This document shows positions 26,134-38,220 of a DNA stretch of 64,000 nt, one piece after another. The translations under genes were made by a program, and so were the position numbers. Below the pieces are notes generated by a model, which was given only the letters and a program-made list of their open reading frames with translations, ran no database searches and was not told the DNA's origin. Origin of the DNA: Hydractinia symbiolongicarpus (taxonomy: Eukaryota; Cnidaria; Hydrozoa; Anthoathecata; Hydractiniidae); NCBI RefSeq assembly GCF_029227915.1, contig NC_079877.1, positions 4,652,001 to 4,716,000 of the forward strand. The letters run 5' to 3'. Positions within the stretch are counted from its first letter, which is position 1. Each line of letters begins with the position of its first letter.

Positions 26134-29100
26134 TCCCCGCAAACGAAAACCTGCGATTTTCCGTAAATCCTGGACTCGGCCCGTATAGTCAAAAGTATAC
26201 AAAGAAAGTACCCAGGGAGTAAACTCATTTCCCGAACGATTTTTTAAATTATTTTTTCACCACTAAAACGTATGAGACTTGTAGTTTTTAAAAATGTTTT
26301 CATTTTTGATGAGACGCTGAATAAAAGAAGTTTAATCGCCGGCAAACGAAAATCCTCGATTTCCCGTAAATCCCGGACTCGGCCCGTATAGTCAAAAGTA
26401 TACAAAGAAAGAACCCAGGGAGTAAACTAATTTCCCAAACGATATTTTAAATTATTATTTCACCACTAAAGCCCATGACACTTGTAGTTTTTAAAAATGT
26501 TTTCATTTTTGATGAGACGCTGAATAAAAGAAGTTTAATCGCCGGCAAACGAAAACCCGCGACTTTCCGTAAATCCCGGACTCGGCCCGTATAGTCAAAA
26601 GTATACAAAGAAAGTACCCGGGGTGTAAACTCATTTCCCGAGCGATTTTTTAAATTATTATTTCACCACTAAAGCCCATGAGACTTGTAGTTTTTAAAAA
26701 ATTTTTCATTTTTGATGAGACGCTTAATAAAAGAGGTTTAATCGCCGGCAAACGAAATCCCGCGATTTCCCGTAAATTCCGGGCTTGGCCCGTATAGTCG
26801 AATGTATACAAAGAAAGTACCCAGGGAGTAAACTCATTTCCCAAACGATTTTTTAAATTATTTTTTCACCACTAAAACGCACGAGACATGTAGTTTTCAA
26901 AAATGTTTTCATTTTTGATGAGACGCTGAATAAAAGAAGTTTAATCGCCGGCAAACGAAAACCCACGATTTCCCGTAAATCCCGGGCTTGGCCTGTATAG
27001 TCAAAAGTATACAAAGAAAGTACCCAGGGAGTAAACTCATTTCCCGAACGATTTTTTAAATTACTTTTTCACCACTAAAACGCATGAGACTTGTAGTTTT
27101 CAAGAATGTTTTTATTTTTGATGAGACGCTGAATAAAAGCAGTTTAATCGCCGGCAAACAAAAACCCGCGATTTCCCGTAAATCCCGGGCTTGGCACGTA
27201 TAGTCGAATGTATACAAAGAAAGTACCCTGTGAGTAAACTCATTTCCAGAACGATTTTTTAAATTATTTTTTCACCACTAAAACGCATAAGACTTGTAGT
27301 TTTTAAATATGTTTTCATTTTTGATGAGACGCTGAATAAAAGAAGTTTAATCGCCGGCAAACGAAAACCAGCGATTTCCCGTAAATCCTGGACTCGGCCC
27401 GTATGGTCAAAAGTATACAAAGAAAGTACCCAGGGAGTAAACTCATTTCCCAAACGATTTTTTAAATTATTATTTCACCACTAAAACGCATGAGACTTGT
27501 AGTTTTTAAAAATGTTTTCATTTTTGATGAGACGCTGAATAAAAGAAGTTTAATCGCTGGCAAACGAAAACACGCGATTTCCCGTAAATCCCGGCTTGGC
27601 CCGTATAGTCAAAAGTATACAAAGAAAGTACCCAGGGAGTAAACTCATTTCCCGAACGATTTTTTAAATTATTTTTTCACCACTAAAACGCATGAGACTT
27701 GCAGTTTTTAAAAATGTTTTCATTTTTGATGAGACGCTGAAAAAAAGAAGTTTAATCGCGGGCAAACGAAAACCCGCGATTTCCCGTAAATCCCGGGCTT
27801 GGCCCGTATAGTCAAAAGTATACAAAGAAAGTACCCAGGGAGTAAACACATTTCCCGGACGATTTTTTATATTATTTTTTTACCACTAAACGCATGAGAC
27901 TTATAGTTTTCAAGAATATTTTCATTTTTGATGGGACGCTGAATAAAAGAAGTTTAATCGCCGGCAAACGAAAATCCGCGATTTCCCGTAAATCCCGGAC
28001 TCGGCCCGTATAGTCAAAAGTATACAAAGAAAGTACCCAGGGAGTAAACTCATTTCCCGAACGATTTTTTAAATTATTTTTTCACCACTAAAACGTATGA
28101 GACTTGTAGTTTTTAAAAATGTTTTCATTTTTGATGAGACGCTGAATAAAAGAAGTTTAATCCCCGCAAACGAAAACCTGCGATTTTCCGTAAATCCTGG
28201 ACTCGGCCCGTATAGTCAAAAGTATACAAAGAAAGTACCCAGGGAGTAAACTCATTTCCCGAACGATTTTTTAAATTATTTTTTCACCACTAAAACGTAT
28301 GAGACTTGTAGTTTTTAAAAATGTTTTCATTTTTGATGAGACGCTGAATAAAAGAAGTTTAATCGCCGGCAAACGAAAATCCTCGATTTCCCGTAAATCC
28401 CGGACTCGGCCCGTATAGTCAAAAGTATACAAAGAAAGAACCCAGGGAGTAAACTAATTTCCCAAACGATCTTTTAAATTATTATTTCACCACTAAAGCC
28501 CATGACACTTGTAGTTTTTAAAAATGTTTTCATTTTTGATGAGACGCTGAATAAAAGAAGTTTAATCGCCGGCAAACGAAAACCCGCGACTTCCCGTAAA
28601 TCCCGGACTCGGCCCGTATAGTCAAAAGTATACAAAGAAAGTACCCGGGGTGTAAACTCATTTCCCGAGCGATTTTTTAAATTATTATTTCACCACTAAA
28701 GCCCATGAGACTTGTAGTTTTTAAAAAATTTTTCATTTTTGATGAGACGCTTAATAAAAGAGGTTTAATCGCCGGCAAACGAAATCCCGCGATTTCCCGT
28801 AAATTCCGGGCTTGGCCCGTATAGTCGAATGTATACAAAGAAAGTACCCAGGGAGTAAACTCATTTCCCAAACGATTTTTTAAATTATTTTTTCACCACT
28901 AAAACGCACGAGACATGTAGTTTTCAAAAATGTTTTCATTTTTGATGAGACGCTGAATAAAAGAAGTTTAATCGCCGGCAAACGAAAACCCACGATTTCC
29001 CGTAAATCCCGGGCTTGGCCTGTATAGTCAAAAGTATACAAAGAAAGTACCCAGGGAGTAAACTCATTTCCCGAACGATTTTTTAAATTACTTTTTCACC

Positions 29101-30187
29101 ACTAAAACGCATGAGACTTGTAGTTTTCAAGAATGTTTTTATTTTTGATGAGACGCTGAATAAAAGCAGTTTAATCGCCGGCAAACAAAAACCCGCGATT
29201 TCCCGTAAATCCCGGGCTTGGCACGTATAGTCGAATGTATACAAAGAAAGTACCCTGTGAGTAAACTCATTTCCAGAACGATTTTTTAAATTATTTTTTC
29301 ACCACTAAAACGCATAAGACTTGTAGTTTTTAAATATGTTTTCATTTTTGATGAGACGCTGAATAAAAGAAGTTTAATCGCCGGCAAACGAAAACCAGCG
29401 ATTTCCCGTAAATCCTGGACTCGGCCCGTATGGTCAAAAGTATACAAAGAAAGTACCCAGGGAGTAAACTCATTTCCCAAACGATTTTTTAAATTATTAT
29501 TTCACCACTAAAACGCATGAGACTTGTAGTTTTTAAAAATGTTTTCATTTTTGATGAGACGCTGAATAAAAGAAGTTTAATCGCTGGCAAACGAAAACAC
29601 GCGATTTCCCGTAAATCCCGGCTTGGCCCGTATAGTCAAAAGTATACAAAGAAAGTACCCAGGGAGTAAACTCATTTCCCGAACGATTTTTTAAATTATT
29701 TTTTCACCACTAAAACGCATGAGACTTGCAGTTTTTAAAAATGTTTTCATTTTTGATGAGACGCTGAAAAAAAGAAGTTTAATCGCGGGCAAACGAAAAC
29801 CCGCGATTTCCCGTAAATCCCGGGCTTGGCCCGTATAGTCAAAAGTATACAAAGAAAGTACCCAGGGAGTAAACACATTTCCCGGACGATTTTTTATATT
29901 ATTTTTTTACCACTAAACGCATGAGACTTATAGTTTTCAAGAATATTTTCATTTTTGATGGGACGCTGAATAAAAGAAGTTTAATCGCCGGCAAACGAAA
30001 ATCCGCGATTTCCCGTAAATCCCGGACTCGGCCCGTATAGTCAAAAGTATACAAAGAAAGTACCCAGGGAGTAAACTCATTTCCCGAACGATTTTTTAAA
30101 TTATTTTTTCACCACTAAAACGTATGAGACTTGTAGTTTTTAAAAATGTTTTCATTTTTGATGAGACGCTGAATAAAAGAAGTTTAA
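26134..30187. repeat. HOR block F: 10-unit repeat (2,027 bp), two tandem copies
   Basis: Copies run about 26,134-28,160 and 28,161-30,187. Both start at a shortened TAATCCCCGCAAACG, lacking the usual CGCCGG spelling, followed by GATTTTCCG. They share AAATTCCGGGCTTGG and GGAGTAAACACATTTCCCGG, which are absent from the 9-unit HOR. Otherwise the content is the 9-unit HOR of block E plus one extra unit. Small differences exist, such as ACGATATTTT versus ACGATCTTTT near 26,441 and 28,468. Confidence 0.85.
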
Positions 30188-31480
30188 TCGCCGGCAAACG
30201 AAAATCCTCGATTTCCCGTAAATCCCGGACTCGGCCCGTATAGTCAAAAGTATACAAAGAAAGTACCCAGGGAGTAAACTAATTTCCCAAACGATTTTTT
30301 AAATTATTCTTTCACCACTAAAGCCCATGACACTTGTAGTTTTTAAAAATGTTTTCATTTTTGATGAGACGCTGAATAAAAGAAGTTTAATCGCCGGCAA
30401 ACGAAAACCCGCGACTTCCCGTAAATCCCGGACTCGGCCCGTATAGTCAAAAGTATACAAAGAAAGTACCCGGGGTGTAAACTCATTTCTTGAGCGATTT
30501 TTTAAATTATTATTTCACCACTAAAGCCCATGAGACTTGTAGTTTTTAAAAAAGTTTTCATTTTTGATGAGACGCTTAATAAAAGAGGTTTAATCGCCGG
30601 CAAACGAAATCCCGCGATTTCCCGTAAATCCCGGGCTTGGCCCGTATAGTCGAATGTATACAAAGAAAGTACCCAGGAAGTAAACTCATTTCCCGAACGA
30701 TTTTTTAAATTTTTTTTTCACCACTAAAACGCATGAGACTTGTAGTTTTCAAAAATGTTTTCATTTTTGATGAGACGCTGAATAAAAGAAGTTTAATAGC
30801 CGGCAAACGAAAAACCGCGACTTCCCGTAAATCCCGGGCTTGGCCCATATAGTCAAAAGTATACAAAGATAGTACCCAGGGAGTAAACTCATTTCCCGAA
30901 CGATTTTTTAATTCATTTTTTCACCACTAAAACGCATGAGACTTGTAGTTTTCAAAAATGTTTTCATTTTTGATAAGACGCTGAATAAAAGAAGTTTAAT
31001 CGCCGGCAAACGAAAACCTGCGATTTCCCGTAAATCCTGGACTCGGCCCGTATAGTCAAAAGTATACAAAAAAAGTACCAAGGGAGTAAACTAATTTCCC
31101 AAACGATTTTTTAAATTATTATTTCACCACTAAAGCCCATGATACTTGTAGTTTTTAAAAATGTTTTCATTTTTGATGAGACGCTGAATAAAAGAAGTTT
31201 AATCGCCGGCAAACGAAAACCCGCGATTTCCCGTAAATCCCGGGCTTGGCCCGTATAGTCAAAAGTATACAAAGAAAGTTCCCAGGGAGTGAACTCATTT
31301 CCCGAACGATTTTTTAAATTTCTTTTTCAACACTAAAACGCATGAGACTTGTAGTTTTTAAAAATGTTTTCATTTTTGATGAGACGCTGAATAAAAGAAG
31401 TTTAATCCCCGCAAACGAAAACCTGCGATTTTCCGTAAATCCTGGACTCGGCCCGTATAGTCAAAAGTATACAAAGAAAT
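30188..31480. repeat. Copy of the 24.92-26.21 kb segment (offset 5,272 bp)
   Basis: From the AAAATCCTCG unit near 30,200 to about 31,480 the sequence follows 24,916-26,208, including CATTTCTTGAGCG (25,213; 30,485), AAAGATAG, TTTAATTCA, CCATGATAC, GAGTGAAC, TTTCAACAC and TAATCCCCGC (26,131; 31,403). The offset 5,272 equals 26 units and is the sum of 3,245 and 2,027. Private changes include TTTAATAGCCGG near 30,796. It departs at GAAATTACCC near 31,476. Confidence 0.82.
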
Positions 31481-34400
31481 TACCCAGGGAGTGAACTCAT
31501 TTCCCAAACGATTTTTTAATTTATTATTTCACCACTAAAACGCATGAGACTTGTAGTTTTCAAGAATGTTTTCATTTTTGATGAGACGCTGAATAAAAGA
31601 AGTTTAATCGCCGGCAAACGAAAACCTGCGATTTCCCGTAAATTCCGGGCTTGGCACGTATAGTCGAATGTATACAAAAAAGTACCCTGTGAGTAAACTC
31701 ATTTCCAGAACGATTTTTTAAATTATTTTTTCACCACTAAAACGCATAAGACTTGTAGTTTTTAAAAATGTTTTCATTTTTGATAAGACGCTTAATGAAA
31801 GAGGTTTAATCGCCGGCAAACGAAATCCTGCGTTTTCCCGTAAATCCGGGGCTTTGCCCGTATAGTCGAATGTATACAAAGAAAGTACCCAGGGAGTAAA
31901 CTCATTTCCCGAACGATTTTTTAAATTACTTTTTCACCGCTAAAACGCATGAGACTGGTAGTTTTTAAAAATATTTTCATTTTTGATGAGACGCTGAATA
32001 AAAGAAGTTTAATCGCCGGCAAACGAAAACCTGCGATTTCCCGTAAATCCCGGGCTTGGCACGTATAGTCGAATGTATACAAAAAAGTACCCTGTGAGTA
32101 AACTCATTTCCAGAACGATTTTTTAAATTATTTTTTCACCACTAAAACGCATGAGACTTGTAGTTTTCAAAAATGTTTTCATTTTTGATGAGACGCTGAA
32201 TAAAAGCACTTTAATCGCCGGCAAACGAAAACCTGCGATTTCCCTAAATCCCGAACTCGGCCCGTATAGTCAAAAGTATACAAAGAAAGTACCCAGGGAG
32301 TAAACTCATTTCCCGAACGATTTTTTATATTATTTTTTTACCACTAAACGCATGAGACTTATAGTTTTCAAGAATATTTTCATTTTTGATGGGACGCTGA
32401 ATAAAAGAAGTTTAATCGCCGGCAAACGAAAATCCGCGATTTCCCGTAAATCCCGGACTCGGCCCGTATAGTCAAAAGTATACAAAGAAAGTACCCAGGG
32501 AGTAAACTCATTTCCCGAACGATTTTTTAAATTATTTTTTCACCACTAAAACGTATGAGACTTGTAGTTTTTAAAAATGTTTTCATTTTTGATGAGACGC
32601 TTAATAAAAGAGGTTTAATCGCCGGCAAACGAAATCCCGCGATTTCCCGTAAATCCCGGGCTTGGCCCGTATAGTCGAATGTATACAAAGAAAGTACCCA
32701 GGAAGTAAACTCATTTCCCGAACGATTTTTTAAATTTTTTTTTCACCACTAAAACGCATGAGACTTGTAGTTTTCAAAAATGTTTTCATTTTTGATGAGA
32801 CGCTGAATAAAAGAAGTTTAATCGCCGGCAAACGAAAACCCGCGACTTCCCGTAAATCCCGGGCTTGGCCCGTATAGTCAAAAGTATACAAAGATAGTAC
32901 CCAGGGAGTAAACTCATTTCCCGAACGATTTTTTAATTCATTTTTTCACCACTAAAGCCCATGATACTTGTAGTTTTTAAAAATGTTTTCATTTTTGATG
33001 AGACGCTGAATAAAAGAAGTTTAATCGCCGGCAAACGAAAACCCGCGATTTCCCGTAAATCCCGGGCTTGGCCCGTATAGTCAAAAGTATACAAAGAAAG
33101 TTCCCAGGGAGTGAACTCATTTCCCGAACGATTTTTTAAATTTCTTTTTCACCACTAAAACGCATGAGACTTGTAGTTTTTAAAAATGTTTTCATTTTTG
33201 ATGAGACGCTTAATAAAAGAGGTTTAATCGCCGGCAAACGAAATCCCGCGATTTCCCGTAAATCCCGGGCTTGGCCCGTATAGTCGAATGTATACAAAGA
33301 AAGTACCCAGGAAGTAAACTCATTTCCCGAACGATTTTTTAAATTTTTTTTTCACCACTAAAACGCATGAGACTTGTAGTTTTCAAAAATGTTTTCATTT
33401 TTGATGAGACGCTGAATAAAAGAAGTTTAATCGCCGGCAAACGAAAACCCGCGACTTCCCGTAAATCCCGGGCTTGGCCCGTATAGTCAAAAGTATACAA
33501 AGATAGTACCCAGGGAGTAAACTCATTTCCCGAACGATTTTTTAATTCATTTTTTCACCACTAAAGCCCATGATACTTGTAGTTTTTAAAAATGTTTTCA
33601 TTTTTGATGAGACGCTGAATAAAAGAAGTTTAATCGCCGGCAAACGAAAACCCGCGATTTCCCGTAAATCCCGGGCTTGGCCCGTATAGTCAAAAGTATA
33701 CAAAGAAAGTTCCCAGGGAGTGAACTCATTTCCCGAACGATTTTTTAAATTTCTTTTTCACCACTAAAACGCATGAGACTTGTAGTTTTTAAAAATGTTT
33801 TCATTTTTGATGAGACGCTGAATAAAAGAAGTTTAATCGCCGGCAAACGAAAACCTGCGATTTTCCGTAAATCCTGGACTCGGCCCGTATAGTCAAAAGT
33901 ATACAAAGAAATTACCCAGGGAGTGAACTCATTTCCCAAACGATTTTTTAATTTATTATTTCACCACTAAAACGCATGAGACTTGTAGTTTTCAAGAATG
34001 TTTTCATTTTTGATTAGACGCTGAATAAAAGAAGTTTAATCGCCGGCAAACGAAAACCTGCGATTTCCCGTAAATTCCGGGCTTGGCACGTATAGTCGAA
34101 TGTATACAAAAAAGTACCCTGTGAATAAACTCATTTCCAGAACGATTTTTTAAATTATTTTTTCACCACTAAAAGGCATAAGACTTGTAGTTTTTAAAAA
34201 TGTTTTCATTTTTGATAAGACGCTTAATGAAAGAGGTTTAATCGCCGGCAAACGAAATCCTGCGTTTTCCCGTAAATCCGGGGCTTTGCCCGTATAGTCG
34301 AATGTATACAAAGAAAGTACCCAGGGAGTAAACTCATTTCCCGAACGATTTTTTAAATTACTTTTTCACCGCTAAAACGCATGAGACTGGTAGTTTTTAA

Positions 34401-34735
34401 AAATATTTTCATTTTTGATGAGACGCTGAATAAAAGAAGTTTAATCGCCGGCAAACGAAAACCTGCGATTTCCCGTAAATCCCGGGCTTGGCACGTATAG
34501 TCGAATGTATACAAAAAAGTACCCTGTGAGTAAACTCATTTCCAGAACGATTTTTTAAATTATTTTTTCACCACTAAAACGCATGAGACTTGTAGTTTTC
34601 AAAAATGTTTTCATTTTTGATGAGACGCTGAATAAAAGCACTTTAATCGCCGGCAAACGAAAACCTGCGATTTCCCTAAATCCCGAACTCGGCCCGTATA
34701 GTCAAAAGTATACAAAGAAAGTACCCAGGGAGTAA
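31410..34735. repeat. 12-unit-spaced flank duplication (offset 2,432 bp)
   Basis: About 890 bp at 31,410-32,300 recurs at 33,842-34,732. Shared marks are GATTTTCCG with CCTGGACTCGG, GAAATTACCC (31,476; 33,908), AAATTCCGGGC, GATAAGACGCTTAATG, GAAATCCTGCGTTTTCCC, GGGGCTTTGCCC, AAATATTTTCATT and CCCGAACTCGG (32,251; 34,683). The second copy has GATTAGACGC and AAAAGGCATAAG. Between the flanks lies the triplet repeat block. Earlier units at 32,300-32,580 are the TATATTATTTTTTTACC and CGTATGAG types. Confidence 0.8.
32585..33840. repeat. 3-unit tandem repeat (609 bp), two copies
   Basis: The triplet has three parts: CGCTTAATAAAAGAGG with GGAAGTAAAC; CGACTTCCC with AAAGATAG and TTTAATTCA; and GCCCATGATAC with AAAGTTCCC and GAGTGAAC. 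It starts near 32,590 and 33,199 (GGAAGTAAAC at 32,701 and 33,310). The same unit order occurs within 25.2-26.1 kb, so the triplet appears to be carved out of that segment. Confidence 0.8.
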
Positions 34736-36230
34736 ACTCATTTCCAGAACGATTTTTTAAATTATTTTTTCACCACTAAAACGCATAAGACTTGTAGTTT
34801 TTAAAAATGTTTTCATTTTTGATAAGACGCTTAATGAAAGAGGTTTAATCGCCGGCAAACGAAATCCCGCGTTTTCCCGTAAATCCGGGGTTGGCCCGTA
34901 TAGTCGAAGGTAAACAAAGAAAGTACCCAGGGTGTAAACTCATTTCCCGAACGATTTTTTAAATTACTTTTTCACCGCTAAAACGCATGAGACTGGTAGT
35001 TTTTAAAAATGTTTTCATTTTTGATGAGACGCTGAATAAAAGAAGTTTAATCGCCGGCAAACGAAAACCTGCGATTTCCCATAAATCCCGGGCTTGGCAC
35101 GTATAGTCAAATGTATACAAAAAAGTACCCTGTGAGTAAACTCATTTCCAGAACGATTTTTTAAATTATTTTTTCACCACTAAAACGCATGAGACTTGTA
35201 GTTTTCAAAAATGTTTTCATTTTTGATGAGACGCTGAATAAAAGCACTTTAATCGCCGGCAAACGAAAACCTGCGATTTCCCTAAATCCCGGACTCGGCC
35301 CGTATAGTCAAAAGTATACAAAGAAAGTACCCAGGGAGTAAACTCATTTCCAGAACGATTTTTTAAATTATTTTTTCACCACTAAAACGCATAAGACTTG
35401 TAGTTTTTAAAAATGTTTTCATTTTTGATAAGACGCTTAATGAAAGAGGTTTAATCGCCGGCAAACGAAATCCCGCGTTTTCCCGTAAATCCGGGGCTTG
35501 GCCCGTATAGTCGAATGTAAACAAAGAAAGTACCCAGGGAGTAAACTCATTTCCCGAACGATTTTTTAAATTACTTTTTCACCGCTAAAACGCATGAGAC
35601 TGGTAGTTTTTAAAAATGTTTTCATTTTTGATGAGACGCTGAATAAAAGAAGTTTAATCGCCGGCAAACGAAAACCTGCGATTTCCCATAAATCCCGGGC
35701 TTGGCACGTATAGTCAAATGTATACAAAAAAGTACCCTGTGAGTAAACTCATTTCCAGAACGATTTTTTAAATTATTTTTTCACCACTAAAACGCATGAG
35801 ACTTGTAGTTTTCAAAAATGTTTTCATTTTTGATGAGACGCTGAATAAAAGCACTTTAATCGCCGGCAAACGAAAACCTGCGATTTCCCTAAATCCCGGA
35901 CTCGGCCCGTATAGTCAAAAGTATACAAAGAAAGTACCCAGGGAGTAAACTCATTTCCAGAACGATTTTTTAAATTATTTTTTCACCACTAAAACGCATA
36001 AGACTTGTAGTTTTTAAAAATGTTTTCATTTTTGATAAGACGCTTAATGAAAGAGGTTTAATCGCCGGCAAACGAAATCCCGCGTTTTCCCGTAAATCCG
36101 GGGCTTGGCCCGTATAGTCGAATGTAAACAAAGAAAGTACCCAGGGAGTAAACTCATTTCCCGAACGATTTTTTAAATTACTTTTTCACCGCTAAAACGC
36201 ATGAGACTGGTAGTTTTTAAATATGTTTTC
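34735..36230. repeat. 3-unit tandem repeat (~607 bp), about 2.5 copies
   Basis: Triplets share GATAAGACGCTTAATG with GCGTTTTCCCG and GTAAACAAAG (34,911; 35,518; 36,125), then ACCGCT with GACTGG and CCCATAAATCCCGGG with GTCAAATG, then AAAGCACTTT with CCCTAAAT. The first copy reads CGAAGGTAAAC and GGGTG. A closely related run appears near the right end (62,840-63,500). Confidence 0.8.
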
Positions 36231-38220
36231 ATTTTTGATGAGACGCTGAATAAAAGAAGTTTAATCGCCGGCAAACGAAAACCTGCGATTTCCCGTAAAT
36301 CCCGGACTCGGCCCGTATAGTCAAAAGTATACAAAGAAAGTACCCAGGGAGTAAACTCATTTCCCGAACGATTTTTTAAATTATTTTTTCACCACTAAAA
36401 CGCATGAGACTTGTAGTTTTCAAAAATGTTTTCATTTTTGATGAGACGCTGAATAAAAGAAGTTTAATCGCCGGCAAACGAAAACCCGCGATTTCCCGTA
36501 AATCCCGGGCTTGGCCCGTATAGTCAAAAGTATACAAAGAAAGTACCCAGGGAGTAAACTCATTTCCCGAACGATTTTTTAAATTACTTTTTCACCACTA
36601 AAACGCATGAGACTTGTAGTTTTCAAGAATGTTTTTATTTTTGATGAGACGCTGAATAAAAGCAGTTTAATCGCCGGCAAACGAAAACCCGCGATTTCCC
36701 GTAAATCCCGGGCTTGGCACGTATAGTCGAATGTATACAAAGAAAGTACCCTGTGAGTAAACTCATTTCCAGAACGATTTTTTAAATTATTTTTTCACCA
36801 CTAAAACGCATAAGTCTTGTAGTTTTTAAATATGTTTTCATTTTTGATGAGACGCTGAATAAAAGAAGTTTAATCGCCGGCAAACGAAAACCCGCGATTT
36901 CCCGTAAATCCCGGCTTGGCCCGTATAGTCAAAAGTATACAAAGAAAGTACCCAGGGAGTAAACTCATTTCCCGAACGATTTTTTAAATTATTTTTTCAC
37001 CACTAAAACGCATGAGACTTGTAGTTTTCAAAAATGTTTTCATTTTTGATGAGACGCTGAATAAAAGCACTTTAATCGCCGGCAAACGAAAACCTGCGAT
37101 TTCCCTAAATCCCGGACTCGGCCCGTATAGTCAAAAGTATACAAAGAAAGTACCCAGGGAGTAAACTCATTTCCCAAACGATTTTTTAAATTATTTTTTC
37201 ACCACTAAAACGCACGAGACATGTAGTTTTCAAAAATGTTTTCATTTTTGATGAGACGCTGAATAAAAGAAGTTTAATCGCCGGCAAACGAAAACCTGCG
37301 ATTTCCCGTAAATCCTGGACTCGGCCCGTATGGTCAAAAGTATACAAAGAAAGTACCCAGGGAGTAAACTCATTTCCCAAACGATTTTTTAAATTATTAT
37401 TTCACCACTAAAACGCATGAGACTTGTATTTTTTAAAAATGTTTTCATTTTTGATGAGACGCTGAATAAAAGAAGTTTAATCGCTGGCAAACGAAAACAC
37501 GCGAATTCCCGTAAATCCCGGCTTGGCCCGTATAGTCAAAAGTATACAAAGAAAGTACCCAGGGAGTAAACTCATTTCCAGAACGATTTTTTAAATTATT
37601 TTTTCACCACTAAAAACGCATAAGACTTGCAGTTTTTAAAAATGTTTTCATTTTTGATGAGACGCTGGAAAAAAGAAGTTTAATCGCGGGCAAACGAAAA
37701 CCCGCGATTTCCCGTAAATCCCGGGCTTGGCCCGTATAGTCAAAAGTATACAAAGAAAGTACCCAGGGAGTAAACTCATTTCCCGAACGATTATTTATAT
37801 TATTTTTTTACCACTAAACGCATGAGACTTATAGTTTTCAAGAATATTTTCATTTTTGATGGGACGCTGAATAAAAGAAGTTTAATCGCCGGCAAACGAA
37901 AATCCGCGATTTCCCGTAAATCCCGGACTCGGCCCGTATAGTCAAAAGTATACAAAGAAAGTACCCAGGGAGTAAACTCATTTCCCGAACGATTTTTTAA
38001 ATTATTTTTTCACCACTAAAACGTGTGAGACTTGTAGTTTTTAAAAATGTTTTCATTTTTGATGAGACGCTGAATAAAAGAAGTTTAATCGCCGGCAAAC
38101 GAAAATCCTCGATTTCCCGTAAATCCCGGACTCGGCCCGTATAGTCAAAAGTATACAAAGAAAGTACCCAGGGAGTAAACTCATTTCCCGAACGATTTTT
38201 TAAATTATTATTTCACCACT
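36230..38220. repeat. Distant relative of the 16-19 kb block
   Basis: Unit order and rare spellings follow the 18.13-18.95 kb and 16.5-17.65 kb stretches: CAAGAATGTTTTTATTTTTG, GGCACG with CTGTGAG, CGCACGAGACATG (37,213), GTATGGTC, CGCTGGCAAACG, CTAAAAACGC, TCGCGGGC, TATATTATTTTTTTACC, AAAATCCGCG and AAAATCCTCG. The copies lie roughly 100 units apart. Private changes are CATAAGTCTTG, TTGTATTTTTT, GCGAATTCCC, GACGCTGGAAAAAAG, ACGATTATTTAT and CGTGTGAG, suggesting an older copy than the tandem HORs. Confidence 0.72.
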
